Positions 25,294 through 34,599 of a DNA stretch of 64,000 nucleotides are shown here, one piece after another (position 1 is the first letter of the stretch; every line of letters starts with the position of its first letter). The position numbers and the translations under genes were made by a program. The stretch is from JAFDZW01 sp035632315 (GTDB taxonomy: Bacteria > Bacteroidota > Ignavibacteria > Palsa-1295). The notes under the pieces were generated by a model, which saw only the letters and a list, made by a program, of their open reading frames with translations, was not told where the DNA came from and ran no database searches. The DNA lies in NCBI GenBank assembly GCA_035632315.1, contig DASQGZ010000001.1, positions 1 to 64,000 on the forward strand, given 5' to 3'.

Positions 25294-26061
25294 ATGGCTG
25301 CGTACCAACTGATAAAAAACCGGCTTGAACATCCGCTTTGTACGATCACGCTCAACCGGCCCGAAAAACGAAATGCGCTTTCTCCGGAGATGATCACTGA
25401 GATCTCTTTGGCTCTTGATGATGCCGCCAAAGACGAAGACGTCCGGGTGGTCATCCTGACCGGAGAATCAGGCACGTTCTGCGCCGGTGCAGACCTCGCT
25501 TATATCCAGAAACTTTCGACCTTCGGTGCAGAAGAAAATCTTGCGGATTCCCGCCATTTGCGCAACTTGTACTGGAAGATCTATACATTTCCGAAGATCG
25601 TGATCGCGCAGGTTCACGGCGCTGCGCTTGCCGGTGGTGCAGGGCTTGCAACCGTCTGCGATATGTGCTTCGCGAGCGACGATTCCGAATTCGGATATAC
25701 CGAAACCGCGATCGGATTTATTCCGGCGCTGGTGTCCGTCTTTCTCATTCGTAAGATCGGCGAGCAGCATGCGCGAGAATTATTGTTGTCGGCGCGAAAA
25801 ATTTCTGCTGAAGAGGCATACTCCCTCGGAATGGTCAATGCGGTTGTGCCGTGCCCGGAGCTGGAGGCGACAGTCCAAAGTTACGCGCTTTCAGTAGCGA
25901 AAAACTCGCCATCGGCAATTGCGATGACAAAGCGAATGCTCGCAACTGTATCGGGTATGGGGCTTGAAGCGGCGCTCGAATATGCCGCTTCGATGAATGC
26001 GCTTGCCAGAAGTACCAACGATACGAAAAAGGGGATCGCCAGATTTTTAGAAAAGAAATAG
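25294..26061 (+). CDS. Enoyl-CoA hydratase/isomerase family protein
   Basis: 255 residues with the crotonase fold. Signatures are ITLNRPEKRNALSPEMI at the N-terminus, FCAGADLAYIQ and GAALAGGAGLATVCD forming the oxyanion hole, and SEFGYTETAIGFIPA with Glu residues near the catalytic position. The C-terminus ends RSTNDTKKGIARFLEKK, typical of hydratases and methylglutaconyl-CoA hydratases. It would act on enoyl-CoA esters in fatty acid or branched amino acid breakdown; the exact substrate cannot be read. It is probably repressed by the divergent TetR protein. Confidence 0.92.
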   Translation: MAAYQLIKNRLEHPLCTITLNRPEKRNALSPEMITEISLALDDAAKDEDVRVVILTGESGTFCAGADLAYIQKLSTFGAEENLADSRHLRNLYWKIYTFPKIVIAQVHGAALAGGAGLATVCDMCFASDDSEFGYTETAIGFIPALVSVFLIRKIGEQHARELLLSARKISAEEAYSLGMVNAVVPCPELEATVQSYALSVAKNSPSAIAMTKRMLATVSGMGLEAALEYAASMNALARSTNDTKKGIARFLEKK

Positions 26062-26066
26062 TCCCG

Positions 26067-27266
26067 CTATTTTGCGACGATCATTTTCTTGATGAGACAG
26101 CCTTCATTCGTCGTAAGGCAGTAAAAATATACTCCGCTTGGCAATAATGATGCATCGAATCGAACGGTGTTCACCCCTTCGTCAACGGTCCTTGAAAGCA
26201 GTATCGAGTTGAATGTTGATGCTGTATTATATATTGTCAGTGTCACGAATTCTCTTCTCGGTATGGAGAATGAAATATCGGTAACTGACGAAACAGGGTT
26301 TGGTATGTTCTGACCGAGATAGCCCGCAGTAGTTATTTCAGTTTGCACAGCTTCAGGCTGCGTTTTGATGGGCCCCGTATAAACTACTTCGAACGCTGAC
26401 CCCGGGATCTTCTTCAGTTGATTCAGATCATTATCATCCCACAACGGGTTCGACGTGCCGGAAATGAACCATGACGATCCGTTGTCAGCAAGGATCATCC
26501 CATATTTTTTTAATGCCTGTAGAATAATTTTCGATTGCCCACTCACCGATGAAATGTCATAGCTTGCTTTCATTCGAAGGCGAAGTCCCATCGGCGGATA
26601 ATGTGTATCATTTGTACCTGCCTCGTGTCGCGCAGGTGTGATCCAGCCCTGTTGCGAGCGATAGGCAGTAAAACGAAGTGCATGATTGATCGCCCCGGAA
26701 GCTACCTCTTCGTAGCGGACTAATCCGGGAAAGATCGGCAGACCGGCTGCATCGGCTGAAGTCCAGCCGTCGGGACGATATTTCGTGACCGACAGATCGA
26801 ACTTAGCGCCCGAACTTGCCGTCCACCCTGTTCCTGCGGCATCTTTACGGGCGCTAAAGAGCTCATATAACATTCGGTCTGATGTATCGACGACCAGTAC
26901 GTGGCGATCTCCGGTTGACGAAGCGCCACCTTCTACCGGCGCATCGGCAGGGACTGGGAACGGCCCCGGATCGCTTTGGTCGCCGTAGGCATCATAGGTG
27001 ATCCCAACAAACGGCTGAGTGTTATTAACTATGACAAATGGGATCCCGTATTCTGCCGGTGTCCCGAAGTCTGCGTGGAGATATTGCTTTTGTTCACTGA
27101 TCGCCGCAATGAACACATCCGATTGTGAATGAAGCGGGTATGAGGAAATATCTGTGTTCCACGGGTTATCGGCAGGGAAAATCTGGCAGCTTCCGATGGC
27201 AGGCGGCTGCGCCAGTGCAGCCCCTGATATGAGAACTATACAAGAAAAAACAAGAATGATGCGCAT
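26067..27266 (-). CDS. Secreted protein with type IX sorting domain, otherwise unknown
   Basis: 399 residues: signal peptide (RIILVFSCIVLISGAALAQ), then a domain with IFPADNPWNTDISSYPLHSQ, IPFVIVNNTQPFVGITYD, GDRHVLVVDTSDRMLYELFS and LRFTAYRSQQGWITPARH. It ends in a sorting domain (NIPNPVSSVTDISFSIPR, FDASLLPSGVYFYCL, IKKMIVAK). The middle recalls uncharacterised exported proteins of environmental bacteria that share ADNPWN near the N-terminus; I cannot give it an activity. It ends 6 bases after the hydratase gene on the opposite strand. Confidence 0.82.
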   Translation of the reverse strand: MRIILVFSCIVLISGAALAQPPAIGSCQIFPADNPWNTDISSYPLHSQSDVFIAAISEQKQYLHADFGTPAEYGIPFVIVNNTQPFVGITYDAYGDQSDPGPFPVPADAPVEGGASSTGDRHVLVVDTSDRMLYELFSARKDAAGTGWTASSGAKFDLSVTKYRPDGWTSADAAGLPIFPGLVRYEEVASGAINHALRFTAYRSQQGWITPARHEAGTNDTHYPPMGLRLRMKASYDISSVSGQSKIILQALKKYGMILADNGSSWFISGTSNPLWDDNDLNQLKKIPGSAFEVVYTGPIKTQPEAVQTEITTAGYLGQNIPNPVSSVTDISFSIPRREFVTLTIYNTASTFNSILLSRTVDEGVNTVRFDASLLPSGVYFYCLTTNEGCLIKKMIVAK

Positions 27267-27416
27267 ACGGCCTCCGAATTTCTACGATACAATTCCACGA
27301 CGAGTACATAATGCGTTTTTCTCAAAAAAGTTACTCAAAAGATCGTGTTTCAAGGCGAACGGGGAGCCACATCCTTGCTTCTGCTGTTAGCCTTCCCCTT
27401 ACGACCACGACTCGAA

Positions 27417-28277
27417 ATGAGCTTCTATCCCCAGCCAAATACGTGGCAGTGCGGACCCTTCGCGCTGAAGCATGCGCTTGCAATTGTCGGCCGTTTCGTC
27501 GATGAAACGACGATCACAAAAGCGGCGCATACGACACGCGGCGGTACGGACGAGAAGATGCTTCGCCGCGCAGCGAAACGATTCAACGTGAAGCTCATCG
27601 AGATCAAGCGTTTCAACGAAGATACGGCATATCGCGCACTGACGAAATACCTCGAAATGGGAATTCCATGTCTGATTTGTATCAATCAATGGGCGCATTG
27701 GGTGACGATCGTCGGATATAATGCCCGCAGCAAACGCTTTGTTGTTCTCGACAGTGAAAAAGATCCGGTTGTTCGACTGCCTACATGGACAGAATTGAAC
27801 CGCCGATGGGTGTATAACGATTATCTTCGCGACGGAACGCATAAACAATATTACGATCTCTATCCTGTCAAGCCGTTGTTCCGGACGCAGACAAAAGCAA
27901 ACTTCTCGCTGCACCGGGCGAAAGTTCTTCGCCGACCGGGAAATGCAGAGTTTGCAAAGTACTTCGATCAATATGTGTCAGATATGCTCGTGATCGCGCA
28001 TCCGCGTTCGTCGCGCTACGATGCGAGTCCGGCGATCTCGATGGCAGAATTTTTACGGCGGCATGGAAAACTGCTCATCGAAACAGTTTCCTATTGGCAT
28101 GGAAACGTTACTCCTGCTCGCATTCAGCGTATCCTTGATAATATGCAATTCGTTGCGGAAACGTACGGGCTTGTCATCAAAGAGAGTGAAGAAAAATCTG
28201 CGATCGCATCGATCACTGCACTGCTGAGCACGTGGGCAGCAAGCCATGATCCTGTTGAGGAAATATATGGAGAATAA
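27417..28277 (+). CDS. C39-like cysteine peptidase domain protein
   Basis: 286 residues from the ATG at 27417; the frame is open to 27345 but the extra N-terminus is not typical. A papain-like triad fits peptidase C39: Cys12 in TWQCGPFALKHAL, His94 in WAHWVTIVGY and Asp112 in VVLDSEKDP. There is no membrane or ATPase domain, so this is not a bacteriocin exporter. A helical C-terminal half of about 130 residues is of unknown function. The hslV gene starts 51 bases later and may be co-transcribed. Confidence 0.8.
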   Translation: MSFYPQPNTWQCGPFALKHALAIVGRFVDETTITKAAHTTRGGTDEKMLRRAAKRFNVKLIEIKRFNEDTAYRALTKYLEMGIPCLICINQWAHWVTIVGYNARSKRFVVLDSEKDPVVRLPTWTELNRRWVYNDYLRDGTHKQYYDLYPVKPLFRTQTKANFSLHRAKVLRRPGNAEFAKYFDQYVSDMLVIAHPRSSRYDASPAISMAEFLRRHGKLLIETVSYWHGNVTPARIQRILDNMQFVAETYGLVIKESEEKSAIASITALLSTWAASHDPVEEIYGE

Positions 28278-28328
28278 CTTCTTATTACTTCCCGAACCAC
28301 CACTCTCCCGCACCTGTTTTCATTTGAT

Positions 28329-28865
28329 ATGATCCAAACATTTCACGCGACGACAGTGATCGGTGTTGTCAGAGCCGGTAAAGCAGCTCTTGGCTCTGAC
28401 GGGCAGGTGACGCTTGGCAATACGGTGATGAAGTCCAATGCTAAAAAAGTACGCAAGCTCTACAACGGCCAAGTGATCGCCGGTTTTGCCGGTTCGACGA
28501 GCGATGCGCTGACACTCTTCGAAAAATTTGACGCAAAACTTGATGAGTTTCGCGGCAACTTGCCTCGAGCTGCCGTAGAACTCGGAAAAGAGTGGCGAAT
28601 GGATAAATATCTCCGCCGGCTCGAAGCGATGCTTGCAGTAGCGAATACCGAATCGGTGCTGCTGGTCTCCGGCAACGGAGACGTCATCGAGCCCGAGAAC
28701 GGCATCGTTGCGATCGGCTCGGGCGGTCCGTACGCCCTTGCAGCCGCACGCGCGTTATCTGAGAATACGGCGATGTCTGTTCGCGAGATCGTCGAGCGAT
28801 CGCTCCGGATCGCCGGTGAAATATGTATCTACACAAATACGTCTATTACTATCGAAGAAGTATAA
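28329..28865 (+). CDS. hslV: ATP-dependent protease peptidase subunit HslV (ClpQ)
   Basis: 178 residues. The catalytic Thr is Thr8 in FHATTVIGVV, after a seven-residue leader as in B. subtilis CodW rather than directly after Met as in E. coli. Other landmarks: LGSDGQVTLGNTVMKSNAKK, VIAGFAGSTSDALTLFE, LEAMLAVANTESVLLVSGNG and AIGSGGPYALAAARAL. It forms a double hexamer that degrades proteins fed by HslU, whose gene follows after 44 bases. Confidence 0.97.
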   Translation: MIQTFHATTVIGVVRAGKAALGSDGQVTLGNTVMKSNAKKVRKLYNGQVIAGFAGSTSDALTLFEKFDAKLDEFRGNLPRAAVELGKEWRMDKYLRRLEAMLAVANTESVLLVSGNGDVIEPENGIVAIGSGGPYALAAARALSENTAMSVREIVERSLRIAGEICIYTNTSITIEEV

Positions 28866-28909
28866 GACTCCTCTTGTATCTTTCAAAGAAACAGAACGTT
28901 TAACTATTA

Positions 28910-30403
28910 ATGGAATTACTCGAAGCCATATCGAATCCTGTTCAAGTAACTCATCCGCAAGGGAGAGAACATTCGCTGACACCGCGCGAGATCGTTCGCG
29001 AACTTGATAAATATATTATCGGCCAGCAGAACGCCAAGCGGTCGGTCGCGATCGCATTGCGCAACCGCTGGCGGCGCTTGCAAGTCGGTGGTGAACTTCG
29101 CGAAGAGATCATGCCGAATAATATTATTATGATCGGCCCGACGGGCGTCGGCAAAACCGAGATCGCGCGGAGGCTCGCAAAACTTGCAGCTGCACCGTTC
29201 GTCAAAGTGGAAGCGACGAAATATACGGAGGTCGGTTATGTCGGCCGTGATGTCGAGTCAATGGTCCGCGATTTGGTCGATCAGTCGGTGAATATCGTTC
29301 GTGCGGAAATGTTGAAAACGGTCGAAGCAAAAGCCCGCGAACTTGCCGAAGAGAGGATCATCGAGATCCTTGTGCCTCTTACGGCAACACCAAAAACAGG
29401 AAATGAACAGCCATTCGGATTTCTGTTTAATCAGCCCGATCTGACGAACGGGAATCACGAAACCACGCCGCCAAATCCCGAAGAGCAGGAAAAACAAACA
29501 GCCGCCGAACAGCGCACCCGCATACGCTTCAAGAAAAAATTAAAAGACGGTGAGCTCGAAGATCGCGAGATCGAGATCGAAGTCAACGATGCGCCGTCGA
29601 TCGCTTCGATGCAGATCATGGGGCCCGTCGGCGGTTTCGGAATGGATGAGATCGCGCAGAACATTCAAGACGCGATCAGTAATATGACACCGAAAAAAAC
29701 GAAAACAAGACGTGTGACGATCGCCGAAGCACGAACGATCTTTATTCAAGAGGAATCTGCAAAGTTGATCGATCACGATGCGGTGACGAAAGAATCGATC
29801 AGACGGGTCGAACATACCGGCATTATTTTTATTGATGAGATCGATAAAATCGCCGGTAAAAGCAAAGACGGAAGCCCGGATGTTTCACGCGAGGGTGTTC
29901 AGCGCGATCTGCTGCCGATCGTCGAAGGCTCGACCGTTTCGACGCGGTATGGACCTGTTCGCACCGACCATGTACTGTTCATTGCCAGTGGTGCGTTCCA
30001 TGTAACGAAACCAAGCGACCTCATTCCTGAATTGCAGGGCAGATTCCCAATTCGTGTCGAACTTGAAAGTTTGACGCAGGATGATTTTGTTAAAATATTA
30101 ACACAGCCGGAGAATGCGCTTTTAAAACAATATGCCGCTCTGCTCGCGACTGAAGGCGTAGAGATCACATTTACCGGCGATGCGATTTCTGCCATTGCCC
30201 GCATTGCATTCGAAGTCAACGAATCGGTCGAGAATATCGGCGCACGCAGACTTCATACGATCTTAACGACGCTTCTCGATACGATCCTCTTCGATGTTCC
30301 GGATGTGATCAGTGAAAAGCACATCACGATCACCCCTGATCTGGTCGAGCAAAAACTTGCCAGTGTTGCCCGCGACCGCGATCTTTCGAGATACATTTTG
30401 TAA
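28910..30403 (+). CDS. hslU: ATP-dependent protease ATPase subunit HslU (ClpY)
   Basis: 497 residues. The N domain contains LTPREIVRELDKYIIGQQNA. Walker A is GPTGVGKT (76-83), the pore loop is GYVGRDVE, and Walker B is GIIFIDEIDKI. The I domain lies between (about 125-260) and contains MGPVGGFGMDEI. The C-terminus ends RYIL, the tail that docks in HslV. It unfolds substrates for HslV. Slightly longer than E. coli HslU (443) because of a larger I domain. Confidence 0.97.
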   Translation: MELLEAISNPVQVTHPQGREHSLTPREIVRELDKYIIGQQNAKRSVAIALRNRWRRLQVGGELREEIMPNNIIMIGPTGVGKTEIARRLAKLAAAPFVKVEATKYTEVGYVGRDVESMVRDLVDQSVNIVRAEMLKTVEAKARELAEERIIEILVPLTATPKTGNEQPFGFLFNQPDLTNGNHETTPPNPEEQEKQTAAEQRTRIRFKKKLKDGELEDREIEIEVNDAPSIASMQIMGPVGGFGMDEIAQNIQDAISNMTPKKTKTRRVTIAEARTIFIQEESAKLIDHDAVTKESIRRVEHTGIIFIDEIDKIAGKSKDGSPDVSREGVQRDLLPIVEGSTVSTRYGPVRTDHVLFIASGAFHVTKPSDLIPELQGRFPIRVELESLTQDDFVKILTQPENALLKQYAALLATEGVEITFTGDAISAIARIAFEVNESVENIGARRLHTILTTLLDTILFDVPDVISEKHITITPDLVEQKLASVARDRDLSRYIL

Positions 30404-30418
30404 CGATAGGAGGTATGT

Positions 30419-31885
30419 ATGCGTGTTGCTGTTATACTCATGGTCCTCGTTCTCTGTGCGCAGGGTTTTGTTTACGCGCAGGATTCACTGATCAATGTAT
30501 ATCCGAACCTTCAGAGCTTCAACTCCGCGACAGAAGTTCAGGGAATGACAGATGGTTCGAACCGAATTCTTGTGCTGGAAAAAGAGGGAAAACTCTGGAT
30601 ATTTGACAATTCACCAACGGTTACTTCTGCACGACTGTTCATCGACTTGACGAACATTGTTTCGCACGATGCATGCGAAGGCGGGCTGCTTGGCTGCACC
30701 CTTCATCCGAATTTTGCAAATAACCGATATGTCTATCTGAATTATACGACTGGTGTTTCTCCGCAATGGTATTCGCATATTGTTCGCTATCAGGTGAGTG
30801 CTTCTCCGAACGATACGATCATTCCGTCAACGGCGTACGAAATTCTGACGATCGTTCAGCCAAGCGGCAGATGCAATCATAAAGGCGGTTGTCTTCGCTT
30901 TGGTCCAGACGGTTATCTCTATGCTTCGTTCGGCGATGGAGGCTCCGGCGGCGACCCTGACCGCAACGGACAGAATAAACGCATGCTGCTTGGAAAGATA
31001 CTTCGGCTCAATGTCGATGCCACAGAGGATACGCTGCATTATGCCATCCCTTCCACAAATCCTTTCTTTGGAAATGATTCAGGTTTTCGCCAAGAGATAT
31101 ATGCCTACGGTCTTCGCAATCCATGGAAATATTCATTCGATGTTCCGACAGGAAGATTATGGGCAGGTGATGTCGGGCAAGATCTTTGGGAGGAAGTTGA
31201 TATTATCGAATCCGGCAAGAACTACGGATGGAATGTGATGGAAGGATTTCATTGCTACAATGCCGGCACCTGCGATTCGACAGGGATGACGCCGCCTATA
31301 CTTGATTACGGACACTCAACAGGTAATAAATGTATCATTGGCGGATTCGTATATCATGGAATGAAGATGCCCGAATTACGTGGGCAGTATATTTATGGCG
31401 ATTATGTATCGGGCAGGGTATGGGCGCTGGATTATTCGAATCCGGCACAACCAATAAATAAAATGCTCATTGATGTTGCTTCACCGCGGATAGCGATCAG
31501 CTCGTTTGGAGTTGATCCGAACGGAGAGATACTCGTGAGCGCTTACGGAGCGAACGGTCATATCTTGCGTCTTGCAAGTTCTCATGTCGGGGTACGGCAA
31601 ACCCAACAATCAGGGTTTGGAATTACATTAAGCCAAAGTATATATGTGACAGTACCGAACTCAGTGAAGGTTTTTGTTTTAGGCACTGTTGCGCCCGGCG
31701 TCAAAGTATCATTGACAGATGAAATCGGTCATACGATAGTAATTTCCTCAGAGACGGTCGATGCAGAGAGTCATACGATCAATATTGATCTTCGTGGCAG
31801 CAAACCCTCGATCGTTTCTGGTGTTTACTTTATTTGCGTTTCCGACGAGGCGAACACGGCAACAGCGAAACTCATCATTGAATAA
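30419..31885 (+). CDS. Secreted PQQ-dependent sugar dehydrogenase-like beta-propeller with sorting-like tail
   Basis: 488 residues, preceded by a strong AGGAGG. The signal peptide is RVAVILMVLVLCAQGFVYAQ. The body is a glucose/sorbosone dehydrogenase (GSDH) propeller: GGLLGCTLHPNFANNRYVYL, NHKGGCLRFGPDGYLYASFG, DGGSGGDPDRNGQN, YGLRNPWKYSFDVPTGRLWA, DVGQDLWEEVDIIESGKNYG and KCIIGGFVYHG. The last 85 residues resemble a type IX sorting domain (SGVYFICVSDEANTATAKLI). It would oxidise sugars or polyols outside the cytoplasm with PQQ, if catalytic; many relatives lack known activity. Confidence 0.9.
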   Translation: MRVAVILMVLVLCAQGFVYAQDSLINVYPNLQSFNSATEVQGMTDGSNRILVLEKEGKLWIFDNSPTVTSARLFIDLTNIVSHDACEGGLLGCTLHPNFANNRYVYLNYTTGVSPQWYSHIVRYQVSASPNDTIIPSTAYEILTIVQPSGRCNHKGGCLRFGPDGYLYASFGDGGSGGDPDRNGQNKRMLLGKILRLNVDATEDTLHYAIPSTNPFFGNDSGFRQEIYAYGLRNPWKYSFDVPTGRLWAGDVGQDLWEEVDIIESGKNYGWNVMEGFHCYNAGTCDSTGMTPPILDYGHSTGNKCIIGGFVYHGMKMPELRGQYIYGDYVSGRVWALDYSNPAQPINKMLIDVASPRIAISSFGVDPNGEILVSAYGANGHILRLASSHVGVRQTQQSGFGITLSQSIYVTVPNSVKVFVLGTVAPGVKVSLTDEIGHTIVISSETVDAESHTINIDLRGSKPSIVSGVYFICVSDEANTATAKLIIE

Positions 31886-31901
31886 GATCTCTTCAAACGT
31901 A

Positions 31902-33461
31902 CTATTTTATTTTCTTTGCGATCGTTTCTGAAACATTCACTCCGTCAAGTGCCGCACTGATAATTCCACCGGCGTAACCTGCTCCCTCGCCGCATGGATA
32001 AAGCCCGGAGATCTCAGGATGTTCGAGTGTTTCGCTATTTCGCGGAATGTGAATAGGCGAACTTGTTCGTGTTTCGACCCCAAGCACGACGGCTTCTTCA
32101 GTTACATACCCGTGTATTTTTTTTCCGAATTCTATGAATCCTTCTTGCAATCGTTTCGAGATCGCTTTTGGAAGGAGTGTGCCGAGTTCAGCGGAAACTG
32201 TACCCGGTTGGTAGCTGGTGTTTGGGAGTGTACTTGAGAGTCTGCCTCGAATGAAATCTGTCAACCGCTGAGCGGGCGCTGCTTGCGACCTGCCGCCTGT
32301 TTCAAAAGCAGTACGTTCGAGTAGAGATTGATACTTGATTCCGGCAAATGCACCATACGAGGCGAACGGTGCGAGATCTTCATCATTTATTGCAAAAACG
32401 ACGCCAGAATTTGCGAACGGCGAATCTCTTTTTGAAAGGCTCATCCCATTGAGCACCAGTTCTCCCGGCGATGTCGCGGCAGGAATAATAAATCCTCCCG
32501 GACACATACAGAACGAAAATACGCCTCGCCCGTCAGATTGAATTGCCAGTTTATAACTTGCAGCCGGTAAGTGAACATCGCGCGTCGTGCAATGATATTG
32601 GTCCTGGTCAATGAGCGATTGCGGATGTTCGACTCTGACGCCCATCGCAAATGGTTTTGCCTCGATGCGGATATTTTTTTCTGCAAGCAAATTAAAAATA
32701 TCCCGGGCAGAGTGTCCGGTCGCAAGAATCACTGCCTCACCGAGAAATTCTTTCCCGTCTCGTGTAACAACACCGATAATTTTTTTATTTTTGACCAAAA
32801 GATCACTAACCGGAGTTTCAAAATGTATTTCGCCGCCTGCACCGATCACGCTGTTGCGCATTGCTGAAACAACTTTCGGCAATTTATTCGAACCGATATG
32901 CGGGTGTGCGTCGATGAGAATATCCGGACTTGACCCGTGAGCGACGAGCGTTCTGAGTGCAGCAGTGACATCACCGCGTTTTGTCGAACGTGTATATAAT
33001 TTGCCGTCGGAATATGTTCCGGCGCCGCCTTCGCCGAAGCAATAGTTGCTGTCGGGGTTGACGATCCCTTTTCGTTGGATCGCTGCAAGATCAAAGCGGC
33101 GCTGTTGTACATCCTTCCCACGTTCGAGCACTATCGGTTTTATCCCGTGCTCGATCAGCGTAAGGGCAGCAAAAAGGCCGGCGGGTCCTGAGCCAACGAC
33201 AATAACTTTTTTTGCAGAAGGAGAAAGCGGTTTATAGTTCGGTATAAATTTTTCTTCTTCGGGAGCCGGCTCATCAATAAATACTTCGACTCTGAGCCGG
33301 ATACGCACTTCTTTAGATCTACCGTCGATCGAACGTTTGCGGATTCGTGCTGAAGTAATATGTGCAGATTTGGTGCCAAGCGTTCGTGCGATCTCGATAA
33401 GCCGCAGCTTCGAATCGCTTGCTGCAATGGGTGAAAGAGTGATGTCAACGGTTTTTATCAC
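31902..33461 (-). CDS. COG2509-type FAD-dependent dehydrogenase
   Basis: 519 residues starting at GTG. An N-terminal alpha/beta domain (IARTLGTKSAHITSARIRKR) precedes the FAD-binding motif VIVVGSGPAGLFAALTLIEHG. Then come LERGKDVQQRRFDLAAIQ, the hallmark NYCFGEGGAGTYSDGKLYTR, and the C-terminal YPCGEGAGYAGGIISAALDG. This is the widespread but uncharacterised FAD-dependent dehydrogenase family; it is cytosolic and its substrate is not known. It stands alone between two genes on the other strand. Confidence 0.9.
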   Translation of the reverse strand: MIKTVDITLSPIAASDSKLRLIEIARTLGTKSAHITSARIRKRSIDGRSKEVRIRLRVEVFIDEPAPEEEKFIPNYKPLSPSAKKVIVVGSGPAGLFAALTLIEHGIKPIVLERGKDVQQRRFDLAAIQRKGIVNPDSNYCFGEGGAGTYSDGKLYTRSTKRGDVTAALRTLVAHGSSPDILIDAHPHIGSNKLPKVVSAMRNSVIGAGGEIHFETPVSDLLVKNKKIIGVVTRDGKEFLGEAVILATGHSARDIFNLLAEKNIRIEAKPFAMGVRVEHPQSLIDQDQYHCTTRDVHLPAASYKLAIQSDGRGVFSFCMCPGGFIIPAATSPGELVLNGMSLSKRDSPFANSGVVFAINDEDLAPFASYGAFAGIKYQSLLERTAFETGGRSQAAPAQRLTDFIRGRLSSTLPNTSYQPGTVSAELGTLLPKAISKRLQEGFIEFGKKIHGYVTEEAVVLGVETRTSSPIHIPRNSETLEHPEISGLYPCGEGAGYAGGIISAALDGVNVSETIAKKIK

Positions 33462-33616
33462 GGGCGGTTATAACAGATTTGATACCCTTTCGTGTCCCGC
33501 ACTATTACAGAGTCTATGAAGAACAATTCACGAACAATTCATTGACAAACGTAAACTTCCGGGATGTTTATACGTCTGAATAATCGAAAGCATTTTACAT
33601 GAGAAAGGAAAATGTT

Positions 33617-33961
33617 ATGAAGACCATGTTGATGAAGACTATGTTGATGATTGTTTTGCTTGCGGGAATTGTCACGAGCGGCAGTGTCGCAACGGCACAA
33701 GTGCGCTGGGGAGTTGACGTGCATTTCGGGACGCCATATTATCCACCGCCGCCCCCTCCTCCGCCGATGTATGAACCGCCCCCACCGCCATGTCCGTATG
33801 ACGGTGGTGTCTGGGCCCCTGCTGCATGGCGATACGACTATGGGTACCATCGCTATCATTGGTATCCAGGACAGTGGGAACGCCGGGAGTTTCGTAGAGA
33901 CGATGGCGAAGGTCATTGGCACCACGACCGCGGCGAACATCGCGGATGGGAAAGACACTAA
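33617..33961 (+). CDS. Small secreted proline- and histidine-rich protein
   Basis: 114 residues from the ATG at 33617 (AAAGGAAA upstream; another ATG at 33599 is in frame but has no RBS). After the signal peptide (MLMIVLLAGIVTSGSVATAQ) come a polyproline stretch (PPPPPPPP, then PPPPPCP) and a Tyr/Trp/His/Arg-rich C-terminus (YHRYHWYPGQW, GHWHHDRGEHRGW). The His clusters could bind metals; this is inference. It has its own terminator. Confidence 0.75.
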   Translation: MKTMLMKTMLMIVLLAGIVTSGSVATAQVRWGVDVHFGTPYYPPPPPPPPMYEPPPPPCPYDGGVWAPAAWRYDYGYHRYHWYPGQWERREFRRDDGEGHWHHDRGEHRGWERH

Positions 33962-33983
33962 ATAGCCAGGAAGTAATATATAG

Positions 33984-34013
33984 AAAGGCAGCTCATTTGG
34001 GCTGCCTTTTTTT
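33984..34013 (+). terminator. Rho-independent terminator
   Basis: AAAGGCAGC (33984-33992) pairs with GCTGCCTTT (34001-34009), loop of 8, followed by a T-run to 34013. It closes the Pro/His-rich protein gene. Confidence 0.9.
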
Positions 34014-34064
34014 ATTTTCCTGAAAAACCATTTCGTATAGCGATAGGGTTATCATACAACAGCA

Positions 34065-34565
34065 ATGAAATATTATCTGCAATTACCGTTAATAAGTATG
34101 CTGATCTATTGTTGCGCTTGCAGCAATACCCAGAGCAAGACCGATTCTTTAGAGAAAAAGATCGATAGTTTACAGTCGCGCCTTGCTCATATGTATATAC
34201 CCGGCGTTGGAGAGTTCATGTCATCCATTCAAATTCATCACGAAAAATTGTGGTTTGCGGGAGTACATCAGAATTGGAAGCTTGCAGATTTTGAATTGCA
34301 CGAATTAGGCGAAGCATTCGAAGGTGTTCGAACGTTCGGCGACGATACTCTGATATTGCAAATACTTCCTATGGTCGATACACTGCTTGCAGGGATCAAA
34401 AGCTCGGTTGCGGCGCAAGACGGGGATGAATTTCGCCGACAATATGAATTGCTCACCAACGGCTGCAACAATTGTCATCGTGCGACGAAACACGAATTCA
34501 ATACCATAGTAACACCTGCGACGCCCCCGTTCACCGATCAAGTGTTCGAACCGTCGTCGCCATGA
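34065..34565 (+). CDS. Exported cytochrome c-like protein with one CxxCH motif
   Basis: 166 residues. A hydrophobic N-terminus (LQLPLISMLIYCCACS) acts as a signal, possibly with a lipid-modified Cys, though the lipobox is imperfect. A helical body follows (EKKIDSLQSRLAHMY, HHEKLWFAGVHQNWKLADF). The single heme motif is CNNCH at 134-138 near the C-terminus, the position seen in cytochrome c' -like four-helix proteins. Distal Met/His ligands cannot be assigned. The next gene, 34 bases downstream, is a flavoprotein reductase, so the two may form an electron-transfer pair. Confidence 0.75.
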   Translation: MKYYLQLPLISMLIYCCACSNTQSKTDSLEKKIDSLQSRLAHMYIPGVGEFMSSIQIHHEKLWFAGVHQNWKLADFELHELGEAFEGVRTFGDDTLILQILPMVDTLLAGIKSSVAAQDGDEFRRQYELLTNGCNNCHRATKHEFNTIVTPATPPFTDQVFEPSSP

Positions 34566-34599
34566 ACGATTTTGCGGTATGCAAGAGGAGAAGAAATGT

